A stretch of 64,000 nucleotides of DNA from Vicinamibacterales bacterium (GCA_036504215.1 DASXVO010000002.1:1-64000); one strand, 5' to 3'; positions 50,560 to 60,329 are shown, counted from the first letter of the stretch. Numbers and translations are program-made. Notes: generated by a model not told the origin, from the sequence alone.

Positions 50560-51819
50560 GTGAATACGTTCCGCCTCTACTCGCAGTTCGTGACGGGAAG
50601 CGTCCGACTCGTCCTTCAGGGCAACCGCGCGTACTGGGCATGGGTCGCGTTTCTCGTGGCGCTCGTCATCTCCGGTGGGATCGCGTACACGGACCAGGTC
50701 CGCTCGGGCCTGGTCATCACGTCGATGCGCGACCAGGTCAGTTGGGGCTTCTATATTGGCAACTTCACGTTCCTGGTCGGCGTCGCCGCGGCCGCCGTGG
50801 TCCTCGTCATCCCGGCGTACGTGTACGACTGGAAGCCGATTCGGGAGATTGTCGTCTACGGCGAACTGCTCGCCGTCAGCGCGATCATCATGTGCCTGCT
50901 GTTCGTGGTCGTGGACATCGGCCGGCCGGACCGCTTCTGGCACATCCTCCCGATCGTCGGGCACCTCAACTTCCCACGGTCGCTCCTCGCATGGGACGTG
51001 CTCGTCCTGAATCTCTACTTCCTCGTCAACATCACCGTCGTGACGCACATCCTGTACAGGGCCTTCTCCGGCCGGCACTACAATTCCCGGATCGTCGTAC
51101 CCCTGGTGCTGTTGTCGATCCCGATGGCGGTGGGCATCCACACGGTGACGGCGTTCCTGTACAACGGGCTGGCCGCGCGACCGTATTGGAACTCGTCAAT
51201 CCTCGCGCCGCAGTTCCTCGCGTCGGCCTTCTGCGCCGGGCCCGCGATTCTCCTCATCGTCCTGCAGTTGCTCCGACGGTTCACGACGTTCGAGATCCAG
51301 GACCAGGCGATCAGCAAGATCGCCGAACTGATGGCGTATGCCATGTTCCTGAATCTGTTCCTGCACGGGGCCGAGGCCTTCAAGGAGTACTACTCGGACA
51401 CCGAACACCTGCTGTTCACGCGCTACTGGTATTCGGGGCTCGGCGTGCACCGGACGCTCGTGCCGTACGCGTGGTCGGCCGTGACGCTGAACGTGGTGGC
51501 GTTCGTGCTCTTCATCATTCCCCGCGCGCGACGACACTGGATCGCACTCAACGTCGGGTGCCTGGCGACTTACGCGGGCTGCTACATCGAGAAAGGGATG
51601 GGGCTGATCATCCCGGGGCTGACACCAGATGCCCTGGGCGAGATCTACGAGTACTACCCCTCGATGAACGAGCTGCGCGTGGCCGCCGGCGTATTCGCCC
51701 TCGGCTTCCTCATCTTCACGCTCATGCTCAAGGTCGCCGTGCCGATCTCACTCGGCGAATTCCTATCGCAGGACGAGCACGTCGCGCCGGCCCCGGCGGC
51801 TCACGCGACCGCGCCCTGA
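50560..51819 (+). CDS. nrfD: NrfD/PsrC-family membrane quinol dehydrogenase subunit
   Basis: 419 residues with about nine or ten hydrophobic segments, as in the ten-helix PsrC/HybB branch. Conserved-looking polar residues occur in helices (SWGFYIGNFTFLVG, HTVTAFLYNG, HGAEAFKEYYS, CYIEKGMGLIIPG). It oxidises or reduces menaquinone and exchanges electrons with the 4Fe-4S protein encoded eight bases upstream. GTG 50560 is preferred because GAGG is five bases upstream; GTG 50554 is possible. No catalytic terminal reductase follows, so the partner enzyme is encoded elsewhere. Confidence 0.85.
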   Translation: MNTFRLYSQFVTGSVRLVLQGNRAYWAWVAFLVALVISGGIAYTDQVRSGLVITSMRDQVSWGFYIGNFTFLVGVAAAAVVLVIPAYVYDWKPIREIVVYGELLAVSAIIMCLLFVVVDIGRPDRFWHILPIVGHLNFPRSLLAWDVLVLNLYFLVNITVVTHILYRAFSGRHYNSRIVVPLVLLSIPMAVGIHTVTAFLYNGLAARPYWNSSILAPQFLASAFCAGPAILLIVLQLLRRFTTFEIQDQAISKIAELMAYAMFLNLFLHGAEAFKEYYSDTEHLLFTRYWYSGLGVHRTLVPYAWSAVTLNVVAFVLFIIPRARRHWIALNVGCLATYAGCYIEKGMGLIIPGLTPDALGEIYEYYPSMNELRVAAGVFALGFLIFTLMLKVAVPISLGEFLSQDEHVAPAPAAHATAP

Positions 51820-52070
51820 GCAGCCTGGCGTTCCGAGCTGGCCTTTCGGCGCGAGCGGGCGGGCGACGATCCACAGGGTGCCGTGTTTCGCCCGGGTTTC
51901 GCGTCGAGCGCTGTGTGGATGCGTTGGCGCCAAGTTCGAGCCGAGGCTGGGAAGAGCGGTCGCTGGCCCTGTCAGCGTTGACCGGCGGAACATCGACGCC
52001 CTGTTGTCCGGCTTGACTGGGGCGTGTTGCCGGCCCACATTGGAACGAGCCCCCATTCACGAGGTGCGTC

Positions 52071-52550
52071 ATGGCGATACCGGAGTCAATCCGCAGATTC
52101 GTGGAGACCCATGGCATCGGCTTCACGCCCATCCACCACCGGGTGGCCTTCACCGCGCAGGAGGAGGCTGCGGCCACGCACGTTCCCGGCCGCGAATGGG
52201 CCAAGACCGTCGTCTGTCTGGCTGACGGCAAACCCGTACTCGCCGTGCTGCCGGCCAACGACCGGGTGGATCTCGCAGCCCTGCGGGCGGCGACCGGCGC
52301 GAGGGAGGTGCGCCTGGCCGCCGAACATGAGTTCTCCAGGCTCTATCCTGAGTGCGAGACTGGCGCGATGGCCCCGTTCGGGCCACTCTACGGCCAGCGA
52401 GTCTTCGTGGATGAGGAACTGGCACGCGACCGCGTGATCACGTTCCATGCCGGTACGCACGTGGACGCGATGCGCATGACGTACTCGGACTTCGTCGAGC
52501 TCGTCCACCCGGTGGCCGTACGGATCGGGCGGCACAGCATCCTGCACTAG
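52071..52550 (+). CDS. YbaK/EbsC-type aminoacyl-tRNA editing domain protein
   Basis: 159 residues, a stand-alone YbaK/ProRS-editing fold. Family marks are HRVAFTAQEEAAATHVPGREWAKTVV near the N terminus, the active-site Lys in that segment, ETGAMAPFGPLYG, and the C-terminal FHAGTHVDAMRMTYSDFVEL. It probably hydrolyses mischarged aminoacyl-tRNA. GAGG is seven bases before the ATG. It follows a 251-base region after nrfD with no gene visible and is convergent with the next gene. Confidence 0.83.
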   Translation: MAIPESIRRFVETHGIGFTPIHHRVAFTAQEEAAATHVPGREWAKTVVCLADGKPVLAVLPANDRVDLAALRAATGAREVRLAAEHEFSRLYPECETGAMAPFGPLYGQRVFVDEELARDRVITFHAGTHVDAMRMTYSDFVELVHPVAVRIGRHSILH

Positions 52551-52595
52551 CCCGTCCGGCCCGTGTGTCCGGCGTGGAGGCACGGAATCAGCGGT

Positions 52596-53144
52596 TCACC
52601 CCTTGGGCACCGGGATCCGGATCGGGTAGTCCCGGTCGTTCAGCCCCGATGTGCTCCTCAGTTCGAGCACCAGGTATACCTCCAGCTCGGCATCCGCGAC
52701 ACCGGCCGGTGCGAGCTTACGGACCGCACGAAGCAGGAAGTCCTGGGATTCGAGATCCGCCGACTTGATCTCGAACGCCACGGCTCCGCGAGGCACCACG
52801 CGACCGGCGAAGCGCTGGTACTTGTCGAGCGCGTTCGTGAGGTACTCGCGCCCGACGACCAAGTGGACACCCCTGGGCGTCCAGCCCATGGCACTCACGT
52901 AGAAGGTCTGTACGGAGTCAGCCGTGGGAATCCGGTCGAAGGTCTCGGGAGAGTAGTAACTCTTGAGGCCAATCGCCAACGCCACGTTGTTCCGCTCGCC
53001 GCTCACCGTCAGTTCGACAGGCCCCTGCGGCGTCATTGCGTAGATTCCGGACTTCTTCGGATAGGTCGACTCTGCGGTAGCAGGTGCGGTCAGCGAGCCT
53101 GACGGCAAGAGCAGGGCGGCGATCAGCAGGACAAGCGTGGGCAT
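52596..53144 (-). CDS. Secreted protein of unknown function
   Basis: 182 residues. A signal peptide (about 1-24, ending ATAE) is followed by a soluble domain rich in beta strands (GIYAMTPQGPVELTV, GVHLVVGREYLTNA) with no Cys. I recognise no family. GAGG lies seven bases before the ATG. Confidence 0.6.
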   Translation of the reverse strand: MPTLVLLIAALLLPSGSLTAPATAESTYPKKSGIYAMTPQGPVELTVSGERNNVALAIGLKSYYSPETFDRIPTADSVQTFYVSAMGWTPRGVHLVVGREYLTNALDKYQRFAGRVVPRGAVAFEIKSADLESQDFLLRAVRKLAPAGVADAELEVYLVLELRSTSGLNDRDYPIRIPVPKG

Positions 53145-53306
53145 GGTGGCACCTCGTTCGGCGCTAGGCTAGCACACAACCTCATCCGTCTCACAACCGA
53201 CGCGCCTGCCGGCCTCGGGCGCCATCCCGGACGGCTACATCCTCGACGGACACGGATGATGGGCGGGTGGGCGTAGGGGGACGGCGGGAGGGCGAATAGG
53301 CGCCCG

Positions 53307-56300
53307 CTATCCTCGCGGGGGGGCCTGATCGAGGAGTTCGCGTACCTTGGCGCCGAGGTCGTTCGGTTTGAACGGCTTGGCGATGAACGCCGAGCGCTCT
53401 ACGTACCCACCGTCGCGAGTGGCCTCGCTGTCGGCGTAGCCCGACATGAAGAGGACGGCCACGTCTGGCCACTGCTCCCGCAGACGAACCGCCAACTCCG
53501 TTCCGCGCATCTGCGGCATGACGATGTCGGTGAGGAGCAGGTCGATCGACGCGTGGTGGCCCTCAGCGATCGACAACGCTTCACTGCCATCCCCGGCCTC
53601 GAGCACTTGGTACCCCCGCGAGCGAAGCACGTGAGCGGCCAACTGGCGGACCTGCGTTTCGTCCTCGGCCACGAGAATCGTCTCCGCCCCCGTCGCCAGC
53701 GTCGCGCCGGCGGTGTCGGACTCCGGCGCCGAGTGTACCTTGTCCGTCTTTGGCAGGAACACCTTGAACGCCGTCCCTCGCCCCGGCTCACTGATGGCGC
53801 GAATGTGTCCGCCCGCCTGCCGGATGATGCCGTAGCAGGTGGCCAGTCCAAGCCCCGTACCTTTCCCCTGGGGCTTGGTTGTGAAGAACGGTTCGAACAC
53901 GCGGGCCAGCGTCGCCGGGTCCATGCCCTCGCCCGTATCGGCTATCTCCAGCAGCACGTGCGGGCCAGGCGCGGCTTCCGGCTGTTGCCGGGCCTCTCGT
54001 TCGTCGAGCGTCACGTTGGCCGTTCGGATCGTCAAGGTCCCGCCCTTGGGCATGGCATCGCGCGCGTTGATCACCATGTTCAGCACAACCTGCTCCAACT
54101 GGCTCGGATCGATCTCCACCCGATCGAGCCCGCTCCCGAGCAGCGTCACGATCTCGATGTCCGCGCCAATCAGGCGTCGGAGCATCCGATCGGTGTGCAC
54201 GAGCACGCCGTTGACGTCCACGACGCGCGGCTCGACACGCTGCTTGCGGGCGAACGCCAGCAACTGGCGCGTGAGACGTTCCGCCCGTTCCGACGCAATC
54301 CGGATCTGCTCGATCTCGGACCTTCGCGGATCCCCCGGCATGAGTTCATTATCGAGGAGCGCGGTGTTACCGATGATGACGGTCAGCAGGTTGTTGAAAT
54401 CGTGGGCGACGCCGCCGGCCAGGCGTCCGACACTTTCCATCTTCTGCGCCTGCAGCAGTTCCGATTCGAGGCGCCGCTGCTCGGTGACGTCGAGGAACTG
54501 CGCGAGCACGCAGGCTCGGCCCGACAGATCGAAGACCTCGAAGTACCCGATGGCGTCCACCGGATCTCCCGAACGCGACCTGCTGTGAATGGGCACTCCA
54601 TGGAGGTAGCCCTTGGTCGTGAGCTCTCGACGAACGGCGTCGTGGTCGTAGCCGCTCAGCCCTCCGAGCAGTTCCGGCGTCAGCTTGCCGATGATCTCGT
54701 CCCTGGAGCGCCCGGACTGGCGGACCAGAGCGGCGTTCACATCGACCACGCGGCTCTCGTCGAGAGTCGTGATCGAAGACGCCAGCGGGCTCGACTGGAA
54801 CGCTTTGGCGAAGCGCTCTTCGCGCTCGCGGAGCGCGACGGCGTGACGGCGCTGTTTCACGACGAGCACGGTGCCGAGCGTGCCGGCCAGGGCCGCGAGA
54901 ACAATGAGGGGCACGAAGAAGACGGGTCGCGCGTAGAAGGACGGGGCGATCTGGATGTGCATCTGGGCCGGCTGCGGCGAGATTTCGCCCAGCGCGTTCT
55001 TGGCCTGGATCGCAATCACATGGGAACCAGCCGGGAGGTTCGGGATGCTCTGCTCCCGGATGGTGCTCCAGGGTGACCATGGCCCGTCATCCACGCGAAG
55101 TCGCGTCGGAACCGCCTCGTTTGGCAACTCGGCCCACCATGAGAATGGTGTCCACCGTACGACCACTCTGTTGCCCTCGATGAGCGGTTCGGACAACTCC
55201 ACCGTTGGCGGATGTCCGCTGTCGGTGCGAAGGTCGAGGATCGCCGTGCCGCCGCCGCGGGTGCCAATCAGCACGCGGTCGTCTTCCGGCAGCAAGGGCC
55301 ATGCGCGGGTATTCGACAGGCCGGACCGGTCGTCGAACGACGTCCAGACTCCGTCGCGGAGCATCGACACCCCACCAGTCGCACCCACCCACAACCGGCC
55401 ATCGCGACCCGCGCACACCTGCCACACATCGGTGTCGATGAGTCCCTCGGCCTTCGGCACATAGCGAACTTGTCCATCGTCGATATAGCCGAGGCCCGGG
55501 CCCTGCTGTCCGAACCACACTCTGCCACGGACGTCGATGGCCAACGTGAAGACTCGATCCCTCCGCAACCCTTCGGCCGGTGTCCAATGCTGCCATCGAC
55601 CATCCATCCAGCGGCTGAGGCCCCCGCTCGTGCCGAACCACCGGGCCCCGTCGGGCCCTTCCTGGAACGCATAGACACGGTCGCTCGGCAGTCCCTGCGC
55701 ACGCGCCCAGCGCACGACCAGGTTCTCGTCGATCTCGAACGCGCCCGGCCCCTCGTGCGACGTGTAGTTGCCGCGCTGAGCGCCAAATGCCAGACCGAGA
55801 CACCAGACATGTCCGCGGCGGTCGATCTCGATGGCGTGAATGTGGGCGCGGTCGAGCACCGGGTCGGTCGCGAAGCGATGCCAGCCCTGTCTGTCGAGCC
55901 AACGGACGCCCAGGAAGCCATCGCCGCTGCCGATCCACACGCGGTCGTTCCCGTCCACCGCCAGCGCGGTGACCGATTCACGAACGCCTGGAGTCGCCGG
56001 CAGAGGCATGAGACGGCCGTCGCGGTCGCGATGCTCGACGCCGCCGTCAGTCGCCAGCCAGTAGGTGCCGTCGCGGCCCTGCACGATGCGGTTGACGCTG
56101 TTTCCGACCATTTCCGGAGGATGTCGCCAGGTACGCCAGCGGGGCGAAGAGGCCCGGTAGAAGAAGAGCCCGTGGTCGGTGGCTACCCACAGGTCGCCGT
56201 TCGGGAGGTACCCGGCATCCCGGGCATCCCCGAGGCGTCCGGGAACCGGCGGAAACTCCGTCCACGAGGTACCGACACGGAGCGTCATCTGGCCCGTCGT

Positions 56301-57146
56301 GTGGACCAGCACCGAGTCGCCGTTCGGAAGGCTCGCAATCGCAACGGCCGGACTGGCCAGTGGGCCCTGCGACCGGGTCGGCGTGCGGCCGGGCCGCCAA
56401 TTCAAGAAACCACGAAGCTCCCCGGGGTGTTGGAGCCATGCCGACGCGTGTCCATTGGGGCCCTCGTGCGCCGCCGTGAGTATGAATGGCGCGCCGACAT
56501 CCGCCAGGCGAAGCGACCATCGATCGCCGTTGAAGCTCCACAGGCCGGTGGTCGTGCTGGCCCAGACGGCGTGCGGACCTGCCTGCACGAGGCGCTCGAT
56601 GGTTCCCACCGGGGCTGGGATGGCATACGGGGAGACGCGGGATCCATCCCACTGGTAGAGACGCTGGTTCCCGCCCAGCAGCAGGACGGGTCCGGTTGCC
56701 GCGCGCGCTTGCGTCAGAAAGCGCACGTTGCCGCCATCGGCCCAGATGCGCACGGTGCGCAGGCCCCGCGCGTCTCCAGCCACCAGCAAGCCCTCGGTCA
56801 CGCCGACGACGCCGCCGTGACCATCAGGGGTCAGGGAACTCGGCACCTCGTCCGGGCCGACCGGGACCCTGAGCCATCGGTGGCCGTCATATCTCGAGAC
56901 GCCTCCGGCCGCCGTTGCCCACAGACCGTCACCGGGCACCTGCACGACCCCGAACGCACGATCGCTCGGCAGCCCTGACGCCACCGTGAAGCGGATCCAG
57001 CGCCACTGGTCAGCGAACGGAGAGGAGGGGACAGACGAGACCGGCGACTGGGGTGTGTCGGCCCCGAGCGTCGAGGAAAGGAGAGCTGTTACGACCAGAC
57101 AGCCCGCGAGCAGGCTCCGGAGAATGACCGTCCTCAACCAGCCCAT
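53307..57146 (-). CDS. Propeller-type hybrid sensor histidine kinase with C-terminal receiver
   Basis: 1279 residues. Signal peptide about 1-29; periplasmic two-component propeller repeats about 45-680 (GLPSDRAFGVVQ, GLWATAAGGVSRYDG, DRVWIGSGDGFLGV, GLSNTRAWPLLPED); Y_Y_Y-type domain about 690-765; TM about 770-792; PAS about 800-905; HisKA with His about 914 (GGVAHDFNNLLTVIIG); ATPase domain (GTGLGLATCYGIIRQAGG); receiver about 1150-1275 with the Asp in LLLTDIVMPQM. This is the membrane architecture of polysaccharide- or nutrient-sensing hybrids of Bacteroidetes and Acidobacteria, but without their usual DNA-binding HTH. No partner regulator is adjacent. Confidence 0.88.
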   Translation of the reverse strand: MGWLRTVILRSLLAGCLVVTALLSSTLGADTPQSPVSSVPSSPFADQWRWIRFTVASGLPSDRAFGVVQVPGDGLWATAAGGVSRYDGHRWLRVPVGPDEVPSSLTPDGHGGVVGVTEGLLVAGDARGLRTVRIWADGGNVRFLTQARAATGPVLLLGGNQRLYQWDGSRVSPYAIPAPVGTIERLVQAGPHAVWASTTTGLWSFNGDRWSLRLADVGAPFILTAAHEGPNGHASAWLQHPGELRGFLNWRPGRTPTRSQGPLASPAVAIASLPNGDSVLVHTTGQMTLRVGTSWTEFPPVPGRLGDARDAGYLPNGDLWVATDHGLFFYRASSPRWRTWRHPPEMVGNSVNRIVQGRDGTYWLATDGGVEHRDRDGRLMPLPATPGVRESVTALAVDGNDRVWIGSGDGFLGVRWLDRQGWHRFATDPVLDRAHIHAIEIDRRGHVWCLGLAFGAQRGNYTSHEGPGAFEIDENLVVRWARAQGLPSDRVYAFQEGPDGARWFGTSGGLSRWMDGRWQHWTPAEGLRRDRVFTLAIDVRGRVWFGQQGPGLGYIDDGQVRYVPKAEGLIDTDVWQVCAGRDGRLWVGATGGVSMLRDGVWTSFDDRSGLSNTRAWPLLPEDDRVLIGTRGGGTAILDLRTDSGHPPTVELSEPLIEGNRVVVRWTPFSWWAELPNEAVPTRLRVDDGPWSPWSTIREQSIPNLPAGSHVIAIQAKNALGEISPQPAQMHIQIAPSFYARPVFFVPLIVLAALAGTLGTVLVVKQRRHAVALREREERFAKAFQSSPLASSITTLDESRVVDVNAALVRQSGRSRDEIIGKLTPELLGGLSGYDHDAVRRELTTKGYLHGVPIHSRSRSGDPVDAIGYFEVFDLSGRACVLAQFLDVTEQRRLESELLQAQKMESVGRLAGGVAHDFNNLLTVIIGNTALLDNELMPGDPRRSEIEQIRIASERAERLTRQLLAFARKQRVEPRVVDVNGVLVHTDRMLRRLIGADIEIVTLLGSGLDRVEIDPSQLEQVVLNMVINARDAMPKGGTLTIRTANVTLDEREARQQPEAAPGPHVLLEIADTGEGMDPATLARVFEPFFTTKPQGKGTGLGLATCYGIIRQAGGHIRAISEPGRGTAFKVFLPKTDKVHSAPESDTAGATLATGAETILVAEDETQVRQLAAHVLRSRGYQVLEAGDGSEALSIAEGHHASIDLLLTDIVMPQMRGTELAVRLREQWPDVAVLFMSGYADSEATRDGGYVERSAFIAKPFKPNDLGAKVRELLDQAPPRG

Positions 57147-57359
57147 CGGTTAGGTTATCGGTCCGGTTGGTCGATACCACCACCCATGAGCCGTTTCCAT
57201 GTCCCGAATCGAGACGTCGGGCGTGGTCGCGATCGTGACGGTGAAGACAGGGCAGACGTCGCGGTCGCGTGGAGCGTGCTTGCGGATCCCTGTCGGTTTC
57301 GACGCGGCCGGACTAGGCTGTAATGGACCACCGTCACCGGCTACTCATCTGACAGACGC

Positions 57360-57851
57360 ATGAACGACCGTGAAGCGACACTCCGACGCTGGCTTGCAGA
57401 GCACCGCGGCATTCTCGTGAGGATCACTCGCGCCTACGCGACCAGCCCGGGGGATGAGGACGACCTCATGCAGGAGATTCTCATCGCACTGTGGCAGTCA
57501 TTGCCGTCGTTTCGGGGCGCGTCGAAGGTGTCCACCTGGATCTACCAGGTCGCCCTGCACGTGTCGCTGTCGCGGCGTCGCGCCCACCGCCGCAGGCCGG
57601 AGTCGATACCGCTCGACCGGGTGGCCGAGCCGTCGAGGGATGGCGAGGCCGAGGCACACGGACGCATGCGGTGGACGGCGGTGCTCGCGGCACTCCGGCG
57701 GCTTGCGCCCGTGGACCGCGCACTGCTCGTCCTGGCGCTCGAGGGCGCCAGCCAGCAGGACATCGCGGACGTGCTCGGCATCTCAGCCAATGCCGCGGGT
57801 GTCAAGCTGCACCGCGCGCGCCGCAGGCTCGCCGAGATTCTGGAGGCGTGA
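57360..57851 (+). CDS. RNA polymerase sigma factor, ECF family
   Basis: 163 residues. Region 2 (about 10-75) has EDDLMQEILIALWQSLPSFRG and STWIYQVALHVSLSRRR; region 4 (about 105-160) has LAPVDRALLVLALEGASQQD and IADVLGISANAAGVKLHRARRRL. It is short, so it is a core ECF without C-terminal extension. The downstream membrane protein starts one base after the stop and is probably its anti-sigma partner, although no zinc motif is present. Confidence 0.88.
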   Translation: MNDREATLRRWLAEHRGILVRITRAYATSPGDEDDLMQEILIALWQSLPSFRGASKVSTWIYQVALHVSLSRRRAHRRRPESIPLDRVAEPSRDGEAEAHGRMRWTAVLAALRRLAPVDRALLVLALEGASQQDIADVLGISANAAGVKLHRARRRLAEILEA

Positions 57852-57852
57852 C

Positions 57853-58500
57853 ATGGACTTCAATGGCATCCAGGACGCGTGGTCGCACCAGCCAGATCCC
57901 GGGGCGGCTCGCACCGACGACGAGTTGATTCACCTGGTCGTGTCGCGCGATCGGTCGCTCCGGCGTCGAGTCAAGGTCCGCGACTTCATCGAGTTGGGCA
58001 CGGCGGTCACCATGGCGGCCGGGTTCGTCTGGGTGGCCACACAAGCCGCCGTCCGCTGGCCGTGGATCGCCGCCGCCGTCGTGACGCTCGCGGTGGGTGG
58101 TGTCTTCGTCAGAGAGCGACTGCGGCGCCCGCCACCCGCCCAGCAGGCGACAGAGCTGCGCGCCAGCCTGCAACAGGCGTTGGGGGAGGTCGATCACCAG
58201 GTCCGGCTCCTCGGTTCGGTATTCTGGTGGTACCTCCTGCCCCTCGGTGCCGTGGTGGTTCTCATCGTTGTCGGTACGTGGCTCGGCGCGCGCGCCGAGA
58301 TGGACGCGGCGGTCTGGGCCAGGGCGCGCTGGTTGTTCATGCTGTCGTTCGCCGCCGTGCTCCTTGTTACCGGTGGCCTGTATTGGTTGGTCTGGTGGGG
58401 GAACATGCGAGTGGTGCGGCGCCACCTCCTCCCGCAACGTGATGAGATCGTCGAGTCGCTCCGCCAACTGTCCGTGGACGAGGAGGAGGGGTGTCAATGA
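57853..58500 (+). CDS. Membrane protein, putative anti-sigma partner
   Basis: 215 residues. A charged N-terminal cytoplasmic region (about 1-52) is followed by four hydrophobic segments in two pairs (about 55-90 and 118-170), separated by an amphipathic helical region (ELRASLQQALGEVDHQVRLL). It lacks the HxxxCxxC zinc motif of ZAS anti-sigmas. The tight position after the ECF gene (start one base after its stop) suggests it controls it. Its stop overlaps the next start as ATGA. Confidence 0.7.
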   Translation: MDFNGIQDAWSHQPDPGAARTDDELIHLVVSRDRSLRRRVKVRDFIELGTAVTMAAGFVWVATQAAVRWPWIAAAVVTLAVGGVFVRERLRRPPPAQQATELRASLQQALGEVDHQVRLLGSVFWWYLLPLGAVVVLIVVGTWLGARAEMDAAVWARARWLFMLSFAAVLLVTGGLYWLVWWGNMRVVRRHLLPQRDEIVESLRQLSVDEEEGCQ

Positions 58501-59633
58501 ACAGTGCGAGGCTTCGAGTGTTCGGGCTTCCGTTGGCGGTCGTGGCGGCGACCGTGGCCGTGACGGTCGGTTCGTCCCGTGCCGAGGAACAATCGATCGC
58601 GTCACGCCTCGAGACGATCCGGGCGGCGGCGAACGTTCCTGCGGTGGGCGGTGCGGTGTTCCGTTCGGCCGGGGCGCCCGAGTTGGCGGTAGTGGGCGTA
58701 CGTCGCATTGGGAATCCGGTAACCGTCACCGCCGGGGACCTGTGGCACATCGGCTCGCTCACCAAGTCGTTCACATCCGCGCTCGTCGCGACGTTCGTGG
58801 AGCGGGGTCAGCTCTCGTGGACCGCAACACTCGGCGACCTGCTGGGCGCAGAACGGGCCCGCAAGTTCGCTCCGGTCACGCTGACACAGCTTCTGAGCCA
58901 CCGTGCGGGGCTGCCAGCCAACGTGCCGCCGCTCATCACGGCGGTCTTCGCTCAGTCCTCCATGCCCGTGACCGAGCAACGCCAACACCTGCTCGACGCG
59001 ATGATGAGCAGCGAACCAGCGTCTGCGCCGGGCGAGACCTTCAGGTATTCGAACGTCGGCTACATCGTGGCGGGCGCAATGCTCGAGGCGCGGACCGGGC
59101 GATCCTGGGAGGACATGCTTCGGAGCGAGGTGCTCGCGCCGCTGTCGCTCACCAGCGCGGGATTCGGTCCGCCGGGCGTGTCGGACGTCGTGTCGCAGCC
59201 GCGCGGCCATCGCAACCAGCCGGGCACCGGCCTCGTATCGGTCGAGCCAGGGCCGGCCGCCGACAACCCGCCGTTCCTCGGCCCGGCCGGCACGCTGCAC
59301 ATGAGCATCGCGGACCTCGCGCGCTGGGGGCAGGCCCACCTCAGGGGCGAACGTGGCCAGGACGGGTTTCTCCGCGCTGCGACGTTCCGCCACCTGCACC
59401 AGCCGCCGCGACCGGAGGCCGACTACGCACTGGGCTGGGTCGTGCGCACCGACGGCGCACGGCGCATCCTCTGGCACAACGGGTCGAACACGATGTGGTA
59501 CGCGGTCGTCGTCTTCGAAGCGGACGCGGATCGCGGCGTCGTGCTCGCGACCAACGGGGGAATCGGCGCGGCGCGGGCGATCGACGCCGCGGCCATGCAG
59601 TTGCTGGCGGAGTCAGCTGGCGCGTTCCGGTGA
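58497..59633 (+). CDS. Serine beta-lactamase-like hydrolase (class C / peptidase S12 family)
   Basis: 378 residues. A signal peptide (about 1-29) sends it to the periplasm. The catalytic motifs of the family are present: SLTK (Ser87-Lys90) in WHIGSLTKSFTSAL, the Tyr motif YSN in FRYSNVGYIVAGA, and the third motif HNG in LWHNGSNTMWY. It could be a D-Ala-D-Ala peptidase, an esterase or a beta-lactamase; the sequence does not decide. AGGAGG is seven bases before ATG 58497, which overlaps the upstream stop. It is likely part of the ECF operon and possibly its output. Confidence 0.83.
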   Translation: MNSARLRVFGLPLAVVAATVAVTVGSSRAEEQSIASRLETIRAAANVPAVGGAVFRSAGAPELAVVGVRRIGNPVTVTAGDLWHIGSLTKSFTSALVATFVERGQLSWTATLGDLLGAERARKFAPVTLTQLLSHRAGLPANVPPLITAVFAQSSMPVTEQRQHLLDAMMSSEPASAPGETFRYSNVGYIVAGAMLEARTGRSWEDMLRSEVLAPLSLTSAGFGPPGVSDVVSQPRGHRNQPGTGLVSVEPGPAADNPPFLGPAGTLHMSIADLARWGQAHLRGERGQDGFLRAATFRHLHQPPRPEADYALGWVVRTDGARRILWHNGSNTMWYAVVVFEADADRGVVLATNGGIGAARAIDAAAMQLLAESAGAFR

Positions 59634-59717
59634 CCGGCCAGCCGGTCGGGCACGCGTGCGATCATCCGCGCCCCCAGAACGCCCGTTCCGTCTCGACGCA
59701 GAGGATCGAAGCCCTCC

Positions 59718-60329
59718 TCAGGTCAGGAACCAGCCGGCAAGGAGAAGGACCGAGACGACCGCAATCAGCACGAGGGCGGTTCTCGGGAGGGAGTACCGTC
59801 GTGCGTCCTTCGGTTCCTCGACCTGAGCGGCACGGTCCGAATCCGGCGTCTCGCCCACGTCGTCTGCGTCGGAGATGGGTGGGTGAACGAGCGCGGGGAT
59901 TGCGGAGGCTGGCTCCGTTTCATCCGGGTCAGCCGTTCCAATGGGTGCAATGAGCCGATAGCCTCGTTTCGGAATTGTCTCGATCACTTGAGGGTTCCGG
60001 GCGTTGTCGCCGAGGACCTGGCGCAGCTCGGCGATGCAGCGTGCGAGCGCCGACTCGTTGACGAAGTGGTCGTTCCAGACGGTGTCGAGCACTTCTCGTT
60101 TCATCACCGTGCGACCGTGGCGCGATGCCAGGCACAGGAGCACGTCCATCAACTGCGGCCGGAGGCGGACGACTTCCTCCCCCTTGGACACGCGACCGAG
60201 CGTCGGCTGCACCAGCCAGTCACCGATTCGTAAGTCGTCGGACCCCATCAGTGACGGCGTGGCTCGGCGGACCGTGAGCATTCTCGGACCTCGCGGAGCG
60301 GTCTGGCGGTCGAAGGGCATCGCATCCAT
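59718..60329 (-). CDS. ToxR/CadC-like membrane regulator without sensor domain
   Basis: 203 residues. An N-terminal winged-helix Trans_reg_C domain (about 30-130: VVRLRPQLMDVLLCLASRHG, LDTVWNDHFVNESALARCIAELR, VIETIPKRGYRLIAP) is followed by an acidic linker and one C-terminal TM helix (about 182-201), after which only one or two residues remain. So it is a membrane-tethered DNA-binding protein with no periplasmic sensor of its own; a partner or TM-based sensing is likely. ATG 60329 has GAGAGGA seven bases upstream. It is divergent from the HExxH protein at 60641. Confidence 0.8.
   Translation of the reverse strand: MDAMPFDRQTAPRGPRMLTVRRATPSLMGSDDLRIGDWLVQPTLGRVSKGEEVVRLRPQLMDVLLCLASRHGRTVMKREVLDTVWNDHFVNESALARCIAELRQVLGDNARNPQVIETIPKRGYRLIAPIGTADPDETEPASAIPALVHPPISDADDVGETPDSDRAAQVEEPKDARRYSLPRTALVLIAVVSVLLLAGWFLT

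Noticed and set aside
49087-51819. A full Nrf nitrite reductase or DsrMKJOP complex
   Set aside because: No NrfA and no DsrM or DsrK are present; only the electron-transfer part is encoded.
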